This document shows, one piece after another, positions 16,045 through 24,149 of a stretch of DNA of 64,000 bases; the first letter of the stretch is position 1; every line of letters begins with the position of its first letter. The translations under genes were made by a program, and so were the position numbers. The notes under the pieces are model-generated. The model worked only from the letters and a program-made list of their open reading frames with translations. It was not told the DNA's origin and searched no databases. This DNA comes from Paenibacillus aestuarii (GTDB lineage Bacteria > Bacillota > Bacilli > Paenibacillales > NBRC-103111): the NCBI RefSeq assembly GCF_027789125.1, contig NZ_JAQFVF010000022.1, positions 124,001 through 188,000 of the forward strand, given 5' to 3'.

Positions 16045-17316
16045 TTAGCGGGCCGGAGAATTCAAAACGGGATGATTATTGTTTAGTTTTCCTACAGTCA
16101 GCGCGTTGTATTGCCACAAGATCGCCTTGATCGAGGATGCTTCCTCCTCTTTATCATACTGGACCAGTACGGTCACTTCCGGCAGCTTGTCAGACTTCCT
16201 TGTGCGCTGTTGTTTGGGCTTCAGCAAATAACTAACGGCGAAGGCGGCAGTGAACCCGCCGATGGCATACACAATGCCCCAAATAATTGGCCCCCACTCG
16301 AGGATGAACCCGACGCTGATCCCGATGACACTGGCAGCTGTCGCGCAGGCGATCCCGATTTCTATAGGCCTGGACATCTGATCATAGCGCTGGTTGGTGA
16401 AGCGAATCGCAGGGCTGGAATCGGTATCCATGAGGACGGGAATGATTCGGCTCTTGTCGATGCCGCTGTGCTCCAGGTTGGATAACGCCTGTTCGACTTC
16501 AATAGAGTGCTCAAATGTGCCTACGATCCACAAGGGTTGTTCTCCTCCCGAGAAGCCGGATAACACGCATTGGGAATTGTCATAGCGGTCTGTTAAATAC
16601 TGGCGCTGCAGCGTACGGAACAATCGATTCTGTTCGATGGAACTCGTGTAAGCATGATACATGGCTCCGCCAATGACGGAAGGCATAAACATCAGCCATT
16701 GCGGGTGCAAGATGCTTTTGACAAGGTGTCCGTTGTGTGTAAGGAAAGCAAGAACAGCCTCATAGGTGTGGGAGAAGGTCAGATAAAACCACCACCAGAA
16801 TATCCCGTAGAAGCCAAGCCAAATGTGCTTGTTATACAACTGGCCGAGGCCTGGGAAGAAGAAAGAGCAGGCCGCTGCTGCAAGCGGGTGTTTTTTTTCG
16901 ATATATTGAATGCCTGTTGATTTGAGTAAATAATTAGAAACGCGACCGTTCTCGAGAACAGCCAATTCATATTGTTTGTTCATCTCGAGCGCGCAGCGAT
17001 AGCTGTCCCAGATAGCAAAAAGATAAATAATCATATACCCGAACGCCCATAAAGGCTGGACAGCTTGTTTAGCCATTTCAAAATTGCCGCAAAATGAATA
17101 CACCATGCCAATATTAATGCTGGCAAATGAGTTAATAAATACCTCTGACAGGGTCAAAATAATGCCGATGGAGTTCTTGTATAAAAGCAGGTGACTGAAT
17201 CCGGGGAACGAGGCCGACCACCAAGCGACCATATACGGATTTTGCCGTTGTAGATAGACAATATCGAATCGTCGGATCGAAACGAGCGGCCATCTTGGGT
17301 TCGAATGGTGACTCAC
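16045..17316 (-). CDS. multi-pass membrane protein with TM2-like motif
   Basis: This 423-residue protein has hydrophobic segments at about 28-62, 88-105, 146-182, 206-222 and 322-365. A TM2-type signature, PGLGQLYNKHIWLGF, is near residue 155 and an N-terminal PGFSHLLLYKNSIGI repeats the same pattern near residue 38, so the membrane core may be an internal duplication. A soluble region (about 250-310, GFSGGEQPLWIVGTFEHSIEVEQAL) resembles a general-stress GsiB/YflT-like ferredoxin fold, a weak impression. The C-terminus is another soluble tail. No operon partners are present. The function is unknown. Confidence 0.65.
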   Translation of the reverse strand: MSHHSNPRWPLVSIRRFDIVYLQRQNPYMVAWWSASFPGFSHLLLYKNSIGIILTLSEVFINSFASINIGMVYSFCGNFEMAKQAVQPLWAFGYMIIYLFAIWDSYRCALEMNKQYELAVLENGRVSNYLLKSTGIQYIEKKHPLAAAACSFFFPGLGQLYNKHIWLGFYGIFWWWFYLTFSHTYEAVLAFLTHNGHLVKSILHPQWLMFMPSVIGGAMYHAYTSSIEQNRLFRTLQRQYLTDRYDNSQCVLSGFSGGEQPLWIVGTFEHSIEVEQALSNLEHSGIDKSRIIPVLMDTDSSPAIRFTNQRYDQMSRPIEIGIACATAASVIGISVGFILEWGPIIWGIVYAIGGFTAAFAVSYLLKPKQQRTRKSDKLPEVTVLVQYDKEEEASSIKAILWQYNALTVGKLNNNHPVLNSPAR

Positions 17317-17499
17317 AGGGACCTTCCTCTCGACACTAGAAGTGTTTCAGTTAGTATGGGAAATCATGGCTAAAGTCATGCATGATGGCCTAATAAACGC
17401 CTGCGACAATCTTGACAACTTCCCGTCCCAGCCGCAATATGTAGGTATGGACGCAGGACGCTGTCTACCTAATCAAGCCCCAGGGGAAGAGGAGAACGC

Positions 17500-17952
17500 A
17501 TGAATTTCGTTGAGCATGTCTGGGATCATATTCGCTCCGGACAAATTAACAACTATCCACAGCCGGTCGCACTGAACATGGGACTTGCGTATACAGTGAA
17601 ACTTAGCGATAAGAAGACGAATTTATTTTGGCTGCCTTTTGAATATTCAGGCCTGGTGTACAGGGATACGGGCTATCAGGTCAATGTACATCCTTATTAT
17701 CGAGGGGCCATCATTGAGGAAATTGAGCTTTCACGGGGGACGGACCTGCATAAGCCGCAAACGGAAGAGGCCTTCATCAAAGCGATCTATATGAAAAGCT
17801 GGGAGATGCATCAACTGCTCCAGCAGGACAAATATGCTTATTTGCAAGGAAGCGTACCGGATTATTTGACCAAAATGATGTATATCACTGACTGGCTTCG
17901 TTATTATAATTCCGTTAGGGTCATTGGACAACAAACGTCTTTGACCGGATAA
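17500..17952 (+). CDS. hypothetical protein (150 aa)
   Basis: I do not recognise this soluble 150-residue protein. It begins MNFVEHVWDHIRSGQ after GAAGAGGAGAACGC, a usable ribosome binding site. It is rich in aromatic residues (many Tyr and Trp) and contains WLPFEYSGLVYRDTGYQVNVHPYYR split over strands, suggesting a compact alpha/beta domain. There are no signal peptide, Cys or membrane segments. It has its own terminator and no same-strand neighbour within 200 nt, so it is probably monocistronic. Confidence 0.65.
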   Translation: MNFVEHVWDHIRSGQINNYPQPVALNMGLAYTVKLSDKKTNLFWLPFEYSGLVYRDTGYQVNVHPYYRGAIIEEIELSRGTDLHKPQTEEAFIKAIYMKSWEMHQLLQQDKYAYLQGSVPDYLTKMMYITDWLRYYNSVRVIGQQTSLTG

Positions 17953-17954
17953 AC

Positions 17955-17982
17955 AAGAAGGACCCCGCAAGGGGTCTTTTTT
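17955..17982 (+). terminator. rho-independent terminator
   Basis: AGGACCCC and GGGGTCTT pair around GCAA, followed by TTTT, directly after the 150-aa gene. Confidence 0.9.
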
Positions 17983-18164
17983 ATTCATCTCGCACAAAGG
18001 AAGGCTGGGAGAGCTATTCAATAGTGAAGCTATAGTCCCAACGGGCGTAGTTCCTTTTCTTGGATACGTCTAGGCTTCTAGCAGGTTTTCAAAGCGGATG
18101 GGAAGGCTTATCCTATGTGTTATGCAGATAGAACCTCAAATTATGGAGAAGCGGAGAGTCACAA

Positions 18165-19394
18165 ATGATAAGGTTGAAGAGATGTCTGGCAATAATCGCT
18201 TTATGCAGTATCATGTTAACTGGTGTCGTACAAGGGAAAGCGGAGGCAGCGGGTTTTACGGATATTCATGGTCATTGGGCGGAGCAGACGATAAGCCAAA
18301 TGGCGCAGCAGGGCCTTTTGGACGGGTTCCCGGATGGAACTTTCAGACCGGATGAATCCGTCACAGCGGACCAGTTCGTGAAGATCGTTCTGTTAGCCTA
18401 TACGGATATATATCCGAATGGGGAACGCAATTGGAAACCGTCCTTTATCCAATCGCTGAGCGCCGCCAATCAAGGCATTCTGCAGCAGGATTACCGGGAT
18501 TTTACGTTCAAACCAGAGACAGTGGGCTATTGGGCGAAGCCATACCTGGATCTGGCCAGCGACCTTCACTTCATAACAAAAGGCCAGTTCGTCGATTACA
18601 AGGCCAAGCTCAAGCGTGAGGATGTTGCGGAAATTTTATATTATTTGCTGAAAGAAACGGAGTATTTGGAGGACGAGGTCTACAGCCAAAAGATGGCGTC
18701 CCGGTTCGGGGATTTGCAAAGTGCGAGCGCGAGGCAGCAGAAATTTATCGGTGAGTCGTTGACGAAAGGGATTATGGAAGGATACCCCAATGGGTATTTT
18801 GGCGTAGGCCGTTATGTGACGAGGGCGGAAGCGCTGCAAATCATCGCCAGATTGCAAAATAAAGCGAAGCGCCTGAACGTCGGCAATGCTGGCGACGGGT
18901 TCGTGAAAGTAGTGCCGACGAAGGACGGCAGCTATAAGAAGTTGATCTTCCCTGATGAGCGCATGCTGCAGGCTTACGAGGTGATGGAAGAGGCGGGCAA
19001 GCTGCGCGGAACGAACTATGACCTGGAAGAGACGACGCTGCGGCTGTTCAAGGATGCCAATGCCAAAAGCTTAGCGGTTGGCGGCGCAACGGCGGCGGTG
19101 CGCAACAGCAATGAGGCGTCCTTGTGGCTGGATCCGCAATTCGCCACATACGGCGTGACTGTACGCTTGGAGGACGGGACGCTGGCGCGGAATATGGAAA
19201 GCATCCGCAAGTTTACGGATTACCTGTTCGGGTATGACGCTGAGACGTTTTTCCGAGCATTCAGCGATGCGTGTGCGACGGCGGCGGCCAAGGGCATGCT
19301 GGAGACAACGACGCAGCAGATTGGCAGCTACTCGGTCGAAACGCGTCTAGAGCCGGATGGTAAGACGCTCGTGTTCTCTATTATTCACAAATAA
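18165..19394 (+). CDS. secreted SLH-domain protein
   Basis: This 409-residue protein has a signal peptide (residues 1-29, cleavage near AEAAG) and three SLH modules. They are at about 30-75 (FTDIHGHWAEQ..GLLDGFPDGTFRPDESVT), 85-150 (degenerate) and 165-225 (GIMEGYPNGYFGVGRYVTRAEA). SLH modules bind pyruvylated secondary wall polymer and anchor proteins to the cell wall. Residues 235-409 form an unassigned C-terminal domain, the likely functional part. The start has GGAGAG upstream. It has no clear operon partner. Confidence 0.85.
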   Translation: MIRLKRCLAIIALCSIMLTGVVQGKAEAAGFTDIHGHWAEQTISQMAQQGLLDGFPDGTFRPDESVTADQFVKIVLLAYTDIYPNGERNWKPSFIQSLSAANQGILQQDYRDFTFKPETVGYWAKPYLDLASDLHFITKGQFVDYKAKLKREDVAEILYYLLKETEYLEDEVYSQKMASRFGDLQSASARQQKFIGESLTKGIMEGYPNGYFGVGRYVTRAEALQIIARLQNKAKRLNVGNAGDGFVKVVPTKDGSYKKLIFPDERMLQAYEVMEEAGKLRGTNYDLEETTLRLFKDANAKSLAVGGATAAVRNSNEASLWLDPQFATYGVTVRLEDGTLARNMESIRKFTDYLFGYDAETFFRAFSDACATAAAKGMLETTTQQIGSYSVETRLEPDGKTLVFSIIHK

Positions 19395-19703
19395 TAAGGC
19401 GGCGACTTGGGCGCAAGCGGGCATGTACATTTTGGCGAAGATCAAGGGGGTGCTGGTTAATTGCTACGTGACGTTCAGCTGGGGCAAGGAGCCGCACAAC
19501 GTTGTCCACAGCGCCGACGATGGGCAGTAGTTTGTTGGACTTAAGGAAGAGGCAGGCAGCTAGCTGAGAGGCTAGTTGTCTTTTTTTACACGACAGACTC
19601 ACCGCATGGTGTAATGTGCTGCATTTGAAAGCCTTTGACCCGGTCGAGGGTCGTGATAGTTTATGCAGGAGAAAAGTGGCATTGTCGAGGGGCTTTGTCG
19701 GCT
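19395..19703 (+). other. intergenic stretch with a possible gene remnant
   Basis: No convincing gene is present. A 35-codon frame (19423-19530) reads like real protein (MYILAKIKGVLVNCYVTFSW...), and the frame continues open upstream to about 19400. It lacks a ribosome binding site and may be a decayed C-terminal fragment. A terminator-like hairpin follows at 19558-19588. The remainder is unremarkable. Confidence 0.35.
19558..19588 (+). terminator. rho-independent terminator
   Basis: CTAGC and GCTAG pair around TGAGAG, followed by TTGTC and seven Ts. It could end the SLH gene transcript 165 nt after its stop. Confidence 0.6.
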
Positions 19704-19732
19704 TTGGCTGTCAGTTAAATTTTTGGTATCAT
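19704..19732 (+). promoter_or_regulatory. SigA-type promoter of the fRMsr gene
   Basis: TTGGCT (19704-19709), a 17-nt spacer and TATCAT (19727-19732) lie 53 nt upstream of the start codon. Confidence 0.5.
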
Positions 19733-19784
19733 AGTAGACGTAATTAAAGTATGTTGTATTCATGGGAAGCGAGGGTGTTGGTGA

Positions 19785-20270
19785 ATGTTTGCGAAGTCTA
19801 TGTATGAGGGAACAAGGGAAGAAAATTATACACTGTTGATCAGCCAACTGGAAGCGCTGGTTCACGATGAACACAACCGGATTGCGAATTTATCCAACGC
19901 GGCAGCGCTGCTTCAGCAATTCTTGGAACATATTAACTGGGTGGGCTTCTACCTGTTGGATGAGGAAGAGAAAGGCCTCGTGCTCGGGCCGTTCCAAGGA
20001 CTGCCGGCATGTGTGCGGATTCCGCTGGGCAAAGGCGTATGCGGGACATCGGCACAGGCCAAGGAGACCGTCCGCGTGGCTGACGTGCATGAGTTCCCGG
20101 GACATATTGCCTGTGATGCAGCCTCCCAATCGGAGATCGTAGTGCCCATTGTCAAAAACGGTGAGCTCCTCGGAGTGCTGGATATCGACAGCCCGATCAA
20201 AAACCGCTTTGATGAAACCGATCAGCAGTACCTGGAGAAATTCGTTCAGGCACTGGCTGCCGCTATGTAA
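19785..20270 (+). CDS. ytsP: free methionine-(R)-sulfoxide reductase, GAF type
   Basis: This is a 161-residue single GAF-domain protein of the YtsP/fRMsr family, which reduces free Met-R-sulfoxide using thioredoxin-type reductant. The three conserved Cys are at 76 (PACVR), 86 (GVCGTSA) and 110 (HIACDAAS). Their 10- and 24-residue spacing equals that of E. coli fRMsr. The substrate-pocket motif NWVGFYLL (51-58) and acidic DIDSP are present. The start at 19785 has GAGGGTG upstream. Its stop overlaps the stop of the convergent PilZ gene by 8 nt. Confidence 0.9.
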   Translation: MFAKSMYEGTREENYTLLISQLEALVHDEHNRIANLSNAAALLQQFLEHINWVGFYLLDEEEKGLVLGPFQGLPACVRIPLGKGVCGTSAQAKETVRVADVHEFPGHIACDAASQSEIVVPIVKNGELLGVLDIDSPIKNRFDETDQQYLEKFVQALAAAM

Positions 20271-20706
20271 GCGGATAGTTTGAATAGATTTCGGCGAGTT
20301 CTTCTTCCGAGCAGAAGCTGCAGCTTGTCAAAATGTTCGTGTTCCGCAAGCGGGTGCTGAGCAGCTGCAGCTGCCTTGTCAGCTGATTCTCAAGCGTCAG
20401 ATCGGCGATGCTGAACTTGATCCCATATTCATATAGCGTGCTTTGTAATATATTTTTTCTGGTAATGGTACCGAGCACCTTCATTTCCTGACTAAAGAGC
20501 TGGAATGTAAATTCGAGCAGCAAGTTCATATTCACTGGAAGATCCAACGGCGTGTGCATACGAACACCGCCTGCACTGATATCCTTGATCGAGATCTTGG
20601 TATATTTCGTGTCGGTGGCCTTATTTTCAATGCCTATGATTTTGAACTTTGCGGATAACGGAATCTGAAGGTTGATTCGGAAGCTTTCCCGTTTATTGAA
20701 TGGCAT
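20263..20706 (-). CDS. PilZ-domain protein
   Basis: This 147-residue single PilZ domain is the usual c-di-GMP receptor fold. The RxxxR motif is RESFR at about residues 6-10. The second motif, (D/N)xSxxG, is DISAGGVRM near 42. The C-terminal region has two Cys (TSCSFCSEEE) that are not part of the domain. ATG 20706 is chosen because AAAGGT is then 8 nt away; an ATG 6 nt upstream is too close. The PAS-GGDEF protein at 24150 is a possible source of c-di-GMP. The output partner is unknown. Confidence 0.8.
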   Translation of the reverse strand: MPFNKRESFRINLQIPLSAKFKIIGIENKATDTKYTKISIKDISAGGVRMHTPLDLPVNMNLLLEFTFQLFSQEMKVLGTITRKNILQSTLYEYGIKFSIADLTLENQLTRQLQLLSTRLRNTNILTSCSFCSEEELAEIYSNYPLT

Positions 20707-20843
20707 AATCATCGACCTTTAGAGAATGGTAGGTCAATTATACTATAATTTCTAGTCATATTGAACTGTTTTATGCCAGTTGTTGGATGGGAAAAATTTA
20801 CAGCGGCGGGGCGGCCGAGCGCCTGCCGCATATCCGCAATAAT

Positions 20844-20884
20844 AAAAAGAGGAGCTAAGCGTATAAGACGCCTAGCTCCTTTTG
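20844..20884 (-). terminator. rho-independent terminator, minus strand
   Basis: On the minus strand AAGGAGCTAGGCG pairs with CGCTTAGCTCCT and is followed by CTTTTTATT. It lies downstream of the HTH gene. Confidence 0.85.
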
Positions 20885-20932
20885 TCTTTGAGGAGATCTG
20901 CCACGCTTGAACAGCGCTGCAAGGCAGCTCCT

Positions 20933-21205
20933 CTATAAGGTTGTGCTGATGATGGAAGCAAGCAGCTTGCGCATCGATCTCGTTCCGACCTTGTCCATTA
21001 TTCTATCAATATGCACCTTCACGGTCTTCTCGCTGATGGTACAATGCAGCGCAATTTCTTTATTGCTGTATCCTCTTAAGGCGATAAGGCTGACAACTTC
21101 CGCTTCCCGATTGGTCAGCAGATGAATCTGGGCAAACCGCTTGATAACAGCATGATTGTTGTTTGGACATCCGTCGGGCACCGGGCTATCTTGTAATTGT
21201 TGCAT
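20933..21205 (-). CDS. stand-alone LuxR/GerE-type HTH regulator
   Basis: This 90-residue protein is essentially one LuxR-type helix-turn-helix (about 28-85), LTNREAEVVSLIALRGYSNKEIA..ISEKTVKVHIDRIMDKVG, with a short N-terminal tail and no receiver or sensor domain. Its layout recalls GerE, the late-sporulation regulator, but the sequence is not close enough to call it gerE. The start is uncertain: ATG 21205 (used here) or TTG 21229, neither with a strong site. It lies downstream of and co-oriented with the thiamine pyrophosphokinase gene. Confidence 0.7.
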   Translation of the reverse strand: MQQLQDSPVPDGCPNNNHAVIKRFAQIHLLTNREAEVVSLIALRGYSNKEIALHCTISEKTVKVHIDRIMDKVGTRSMRKLLASIISTTL

Positions 21206-21311
21206 CCACGAACAACCCCAGTATACCAAATTTATAAAATAACGAATTTAATCTTATCAGAATCGACAGTTGTTGGTGGACTGAACATTTGTCGAATTTT
21301 AGAATTTTTCC

Positions 21312-21953
21312 TTAGTCCCTGCTTTGGACGACAAGCAAAAGCCCAGTGGCAAGCTCGATGAGACCGGACTCTTCCAGCAGCACATTGCTGATGCCAAGGG
21401 ATTGGCCGATCTGCAGCGTTGCCTGATGCAGCGGGTATTGGAAGCCGTGGAGCGTAATGCCGGTCACCTCCAAACTGAGGGGCAGCAAAGATACGTGTGT
21501 ATACCGACCACGCAAGATGCGTGTCTTTTGATGAATGACAATGATTTCGTTGCTGGCATCCACGATCTTGCAGGTGACTCCTTGCTCCAGCCCTTTACGC
21601 AACAAGTGAACGTTTGCAAGCGAGTGGTCGAAGCGGGTCCCCAGCGCACCCAACAGCACAATATGAGAAGGCTGCTGGGCTAATGCCCATTCAAAGGCCA
21701 TCTCCGTGTCGGTCAAATCCTTATAGATCGGGTCGCAATCCATGAACGCCTGGCTTGCAGCCCGGATACGGTCTTTTTCTTCCTCCTTGACCGAATCAAA
21801 GTCTCCGAGAGCCATGTGCGGTTTGTACCCGTGCTCGACGAGAAAGAGCGCCCCGCGATCCGAGCCGACAAGTATATCGCCCTCATGCAGCTCTTGCCGA
21901 AACCATTCGCCGAGAGTTCCTCCCGTTACGATAACAATCCGTTTGTCCTTCAT
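21312..21953 (-). CDS. thiN: thiamine pyrophosphokinase
   Basis: This is a 213-residue enzyme transferring pyrophosphate from ATP to thiamine to give thiamine diphosphate. The family motifs are all present: GSDRGA (about 30), LGDFDSV (about 48), DLTDTEMAFEWA (about 79) and LGALGTRFDHSLANV (about 100), the last two being catalytic and metal-binding regions. The C-terminal beta-sandwich binds thiamine. Length matches B. subtilis ThiN/YloS. The gene is probably monocistronic; no TPP riboswitch is visible upstream. Confidence 0.93.
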   Translation of the reverse strand: MKDKRIVIVTGGTLGEWFRQELHEGDILVGSDRGALFLVEHGYKPHMALGDFDSVKEEEKDRIRAASQAFMDCDPIYKDLTDTEMAFEWALAQQPSHIVLLGALGTRFDHSLANVHLLRKGLEQGVTCKIVDASNEIIVIHQKTRILRGRYTHVSLLPLSLEVTGITLHGFQYPLHQATLQIGQSLGISNVLLEESGLIELATGLLLVVQSRD

Positions 21954-22004
21954 TCCAGCTCCGTCTCCTCTAGTTCATATCCATTCATTATACCATAAAT
22001 GGAC

Positions 22005-22034
22005 AAAAAACCGAGCTGCAGCAGCGCAGCTCGG
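22005..22034 (-). terminator. rho-independent terminator of the YjzC-like gene
   Basis: On the minus strand CCGAGCTGC pairs with GCAGCTCGG (loop GCTG) and is followed by TTTTTTG. Confidence 0.85.
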
Positions 22035-22055
22035 AGGCTCAAAATCTTTAAAATC

Positions 22056-22292
22056 TTAAGTCGTCGAAGTTACACGACGCCGCACCTTTGTATTCTCTTT
22101 TTGATCGTGGTCAATTTCTGCTTCGTTCATCGAGAAGCCTTTCAGTTCCCAAGTCGTCTGTCCCAGAATGACATCGGCGGGGAATTCATCGCCGCGTTTC
22201 AACGTAACTTCGCGTCCAGCCTCGTCCGCATAAACGCCATCCGTCTCGACTCTTTCGCCGCTCATAGGGTCCATGGTTTTATCGTTAGACAT
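22056..22292 (-). CDS. small YjzC-like protein
   Basis: This 78-residue hydrophilic protein resembles the YjzC family pattern (G..V.TDGVYAD..GREVTLKRGDEFPAD). It has no membrane segment or Cys. AAGGAGGAATGCGGC precedes ATG 22292, which fixes the start over the longer open frame. Its own terminator follows. The function is unknown in the family. Confidence 0.6.
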   Translation of the reverse strand: MSNDKTMDPMSGERVETDGVYADEAGREVTLKRGDEFPADVILGQTTWELKGFSMNEAEIDHDQKENTKVRRRVTSTT

Positions 22293-22417
22293 GCCGCATT
22301 CCTCCTTTCGCATAGCCTATCCATTACTTTCTCCTGGGGTGTAGGAAATTATGAGTAGAACATGTAGAATGGTATGAGGCTAACGCAGACAAACTGGGAT
22401 TGGAGTGTATAATCAAC

Positions 22418-23155
22418 ATGGCTTTATGGGGAACTATTGTGAATGCGCTCGCGATCATCGTCGGGGCTTTGCTCGGAATGATGCTGCCGCGCATTTCGGA
22501 AGGAATAAAAAACACAGTGATGCAGGGCCTTGGGCTCGCAATCGCTGTGCTCGGTTTGACAATGGCTTTTAAATCGGATCGAATTGTGCTAATCATTCTG
22601 AGTCTCGTCATTGGCGGCATGATCGGCGAATTGCTGCGGATCGAGCAGCGCCTTGAACAACTGGGAGACTGGTTGCAGCGCTCACTGCGCAAAAGAATCG
22701 GGTCCGGCGCACAGGGGAGCATTTCCGAAGGCTTCGTTACGGCCACGCTCATCTATTGCATCGGGGCCATGGCTATTCTGGGGCCGCTCGACAGCGGGCT
22801 GCGGCATAATCATACCATTTTGTACACGAAATCGTTACTTGACGGCTTCCTGTCCGTTATTCTGGCTTCCACTCTGGGCATTGGCGTCATGTTCTCGGCT
22901 GTGTCCGTGTTCGTGCTGCAAGGAATGATTGCGCTGGCGGCGACGCTGATTGCGATGGCTTTCAGCCAGGCATCCCTGGATGCGATGATCGTGCAAATTA
23001 CAGCCGTAGGCGGGATTCTTGTTCTGGGTGTTGGCTTGAATATTTTACAAATCAAAAAGTTCAATGTAGCCAATATGCTGCCGGCCTTACTGATCGCAGC
23101 GGTATTCGTCCCGCTGCAAAACGTGCTGCTGGAGTGGTTCCATCGCTGGTTCTAA
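22418..23155 (+). CDS. DUF554-family membrane protein
   Basis: This 245-residue protein has 6-7 predicted membrane helices (about 4-25, 34-50, 54-72, 103-125, 142-165, 172-195 and 215-240) and matches the DUF554 (YdfK/YqgA) family. N-terminal LWGTIVNALAIIVGALLGM and RLEQLGDW are typical. The function is unknown, presumed transporter-like. The start is ATG 22418 with GGAGTG upstream; a TTG 18 nt earlier is less likely. It ends 9 nt from the convergent response-regulator gene. Confidence 0.85.
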   Translation: MALWGTIVNALAIIVGALLGMMLPRISEGIKNTVMQGLGLAIAVLGLTMAFKSDRIVLIILSLVIGGMIGELLRIEQRLEQLGDWLQRSLRKRIGSGAQGSISEGFVTATLIYCIGAMAILGPLDSGLRHNHTILYTKSLLDGFLSVILASTLGIGVMFSAVSVFVLQGMIALAATLIAMAFSQASLDAMIVQITAVGGILVLGVGLNILQIKKFNVANMLPALLIAAVFVPLQNVLLEWFHRWF

Positions 23156-23164
23156 CCGTTTTGC

Positions 23165-23866
23165 TTAAGCGGGAGTTCCATTAAATTTGTAGCCGACGCC
23201 TCTCACCGTAATAATATAGCGGGGTTCAGCCGGATTGGACTCAATCTTTTTGCGCAGATTACTGATATGTACGATGAGCGTTCGTGGATCGCCTACACTA
23301 TCGAGACTCCAGACCAGCTCGAAGAGATGCTCGATTTTGTAGACGCGATTCGGCGTTTTGGCCATGAGCGACAACAGGTCGAATTCCTTGGCTGATAGCG
23401 AGATCGTTTGGCCGTTCACTTTGACAATGTGGCTGACCAAGTCAATTTCCAAACCGGGAAACTTCACGATCTGCGGGTCGTCCTTATGCTGCTCGCGAAT
23501 CGAATAACGGCGCAAATGAGCCTTCACTCTGGCGACAAGCTGGCTAGGGCTGAACGGTTTCGTCATATAATCGTCGCCACCCATGCTCAAGCCTAGAATA
23601 ATGTCGATATCCTCACTCTTGCAGGAAATGAACAGAATAGGCGTGTTGCTCGTTTTGCGCAGTTGGCGGCACACCTCAATACCGTCAAGTCCAGGTAACA
23701 GGATATCCAGAATGATGAGATCGGGGTTGTGCTCTTGAACGATTTCGAAAACATCTTGCCCATTATTTGAGGTTATAACCTGATAGCCTTCCCGGGCGAG
23801 GTAGAGTTGTATTAACTCGACAATCTCAGGCTCGTCATCGACGATGAGTATTTTTTCACCTGACAT
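23165..23866 (-). CDS. orphan OmpR-family response regulator
   Basis: This 233-residue regulator has a receiver (1-118): acidic pair D10 D11, phosphoacceptor D54 in IILDILLPG and the conserved Lys in MTKPFSP. It also has a winged-helix output domain (about 132-230, ending YIITVRGVGYKFNG). No histidine kinase gene adjoins it, so the partner must be elsewhere in the genome. A 280-nt gap separates it from the divergent diguanylate cyclase. Confidence 0.9.
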   Translation of the reverse strand: MSGEKILIVDDEPEIVELIQLYLAREGYQVITSNNGQDVFEIVQEHNPDLIILDILLPGLDGIEVCRQLRKTSNTPILFISCKSEDIDIILGLSMGGDDYMTKPFSPSQLVARVKAHLRRYSIREQHKDDPQIVKFPGLEIDLVSHIVKVNGQTISLSAKEFDLLSLMAKTPNRVYKIEHLFELVWSLDSVGDPRTLIVHISNLRKKIESNPAEPRYIITVRGVGYKFNGTPA

Positions 23867-24065
23867 ACTTAAAATCCTCCTCAGTTACGGAAAGAAGCTA
23901 TATTCCTGTTTGAGGCAATTACTCCTATCACCTCAAATTTTACTTTTATTATAGAACGATTGTCCTGTAGATTTCTAACCTTTTCTTGGAAAATGTTAGG
24001 GTATAATTGAAATCTTGGTCCAGATAGAGGAAAAGCATAAATCATCTGTCATTTTTCGACGTAAA

Positions 24066-24095
24066 TTGACCTAATCTTTGTAAGATCTTTATAGA
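24066..24095 (+). promoter_or_regulatory. SigA-like promoter of the PAS-GGDEF gene
   Basis: TTGACC (24066-24071), 18 nt, then TATAGA (24090-24095), 55 nt upstream of the GTG start. Confidence 0.45.
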
Positions 24096-24149
24096 ATCTT
24101 TATGTTTGCATGCTACGCTACTTTTGTCTCTATTTGAGGTGGAAAAAAG

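Noticed and set aside
21954-22055. TPP riboswitch near thiN
   Set aside because: The upstream region is short and holds only the terminator of the preceding gene; no THI-box-like sequence seen.
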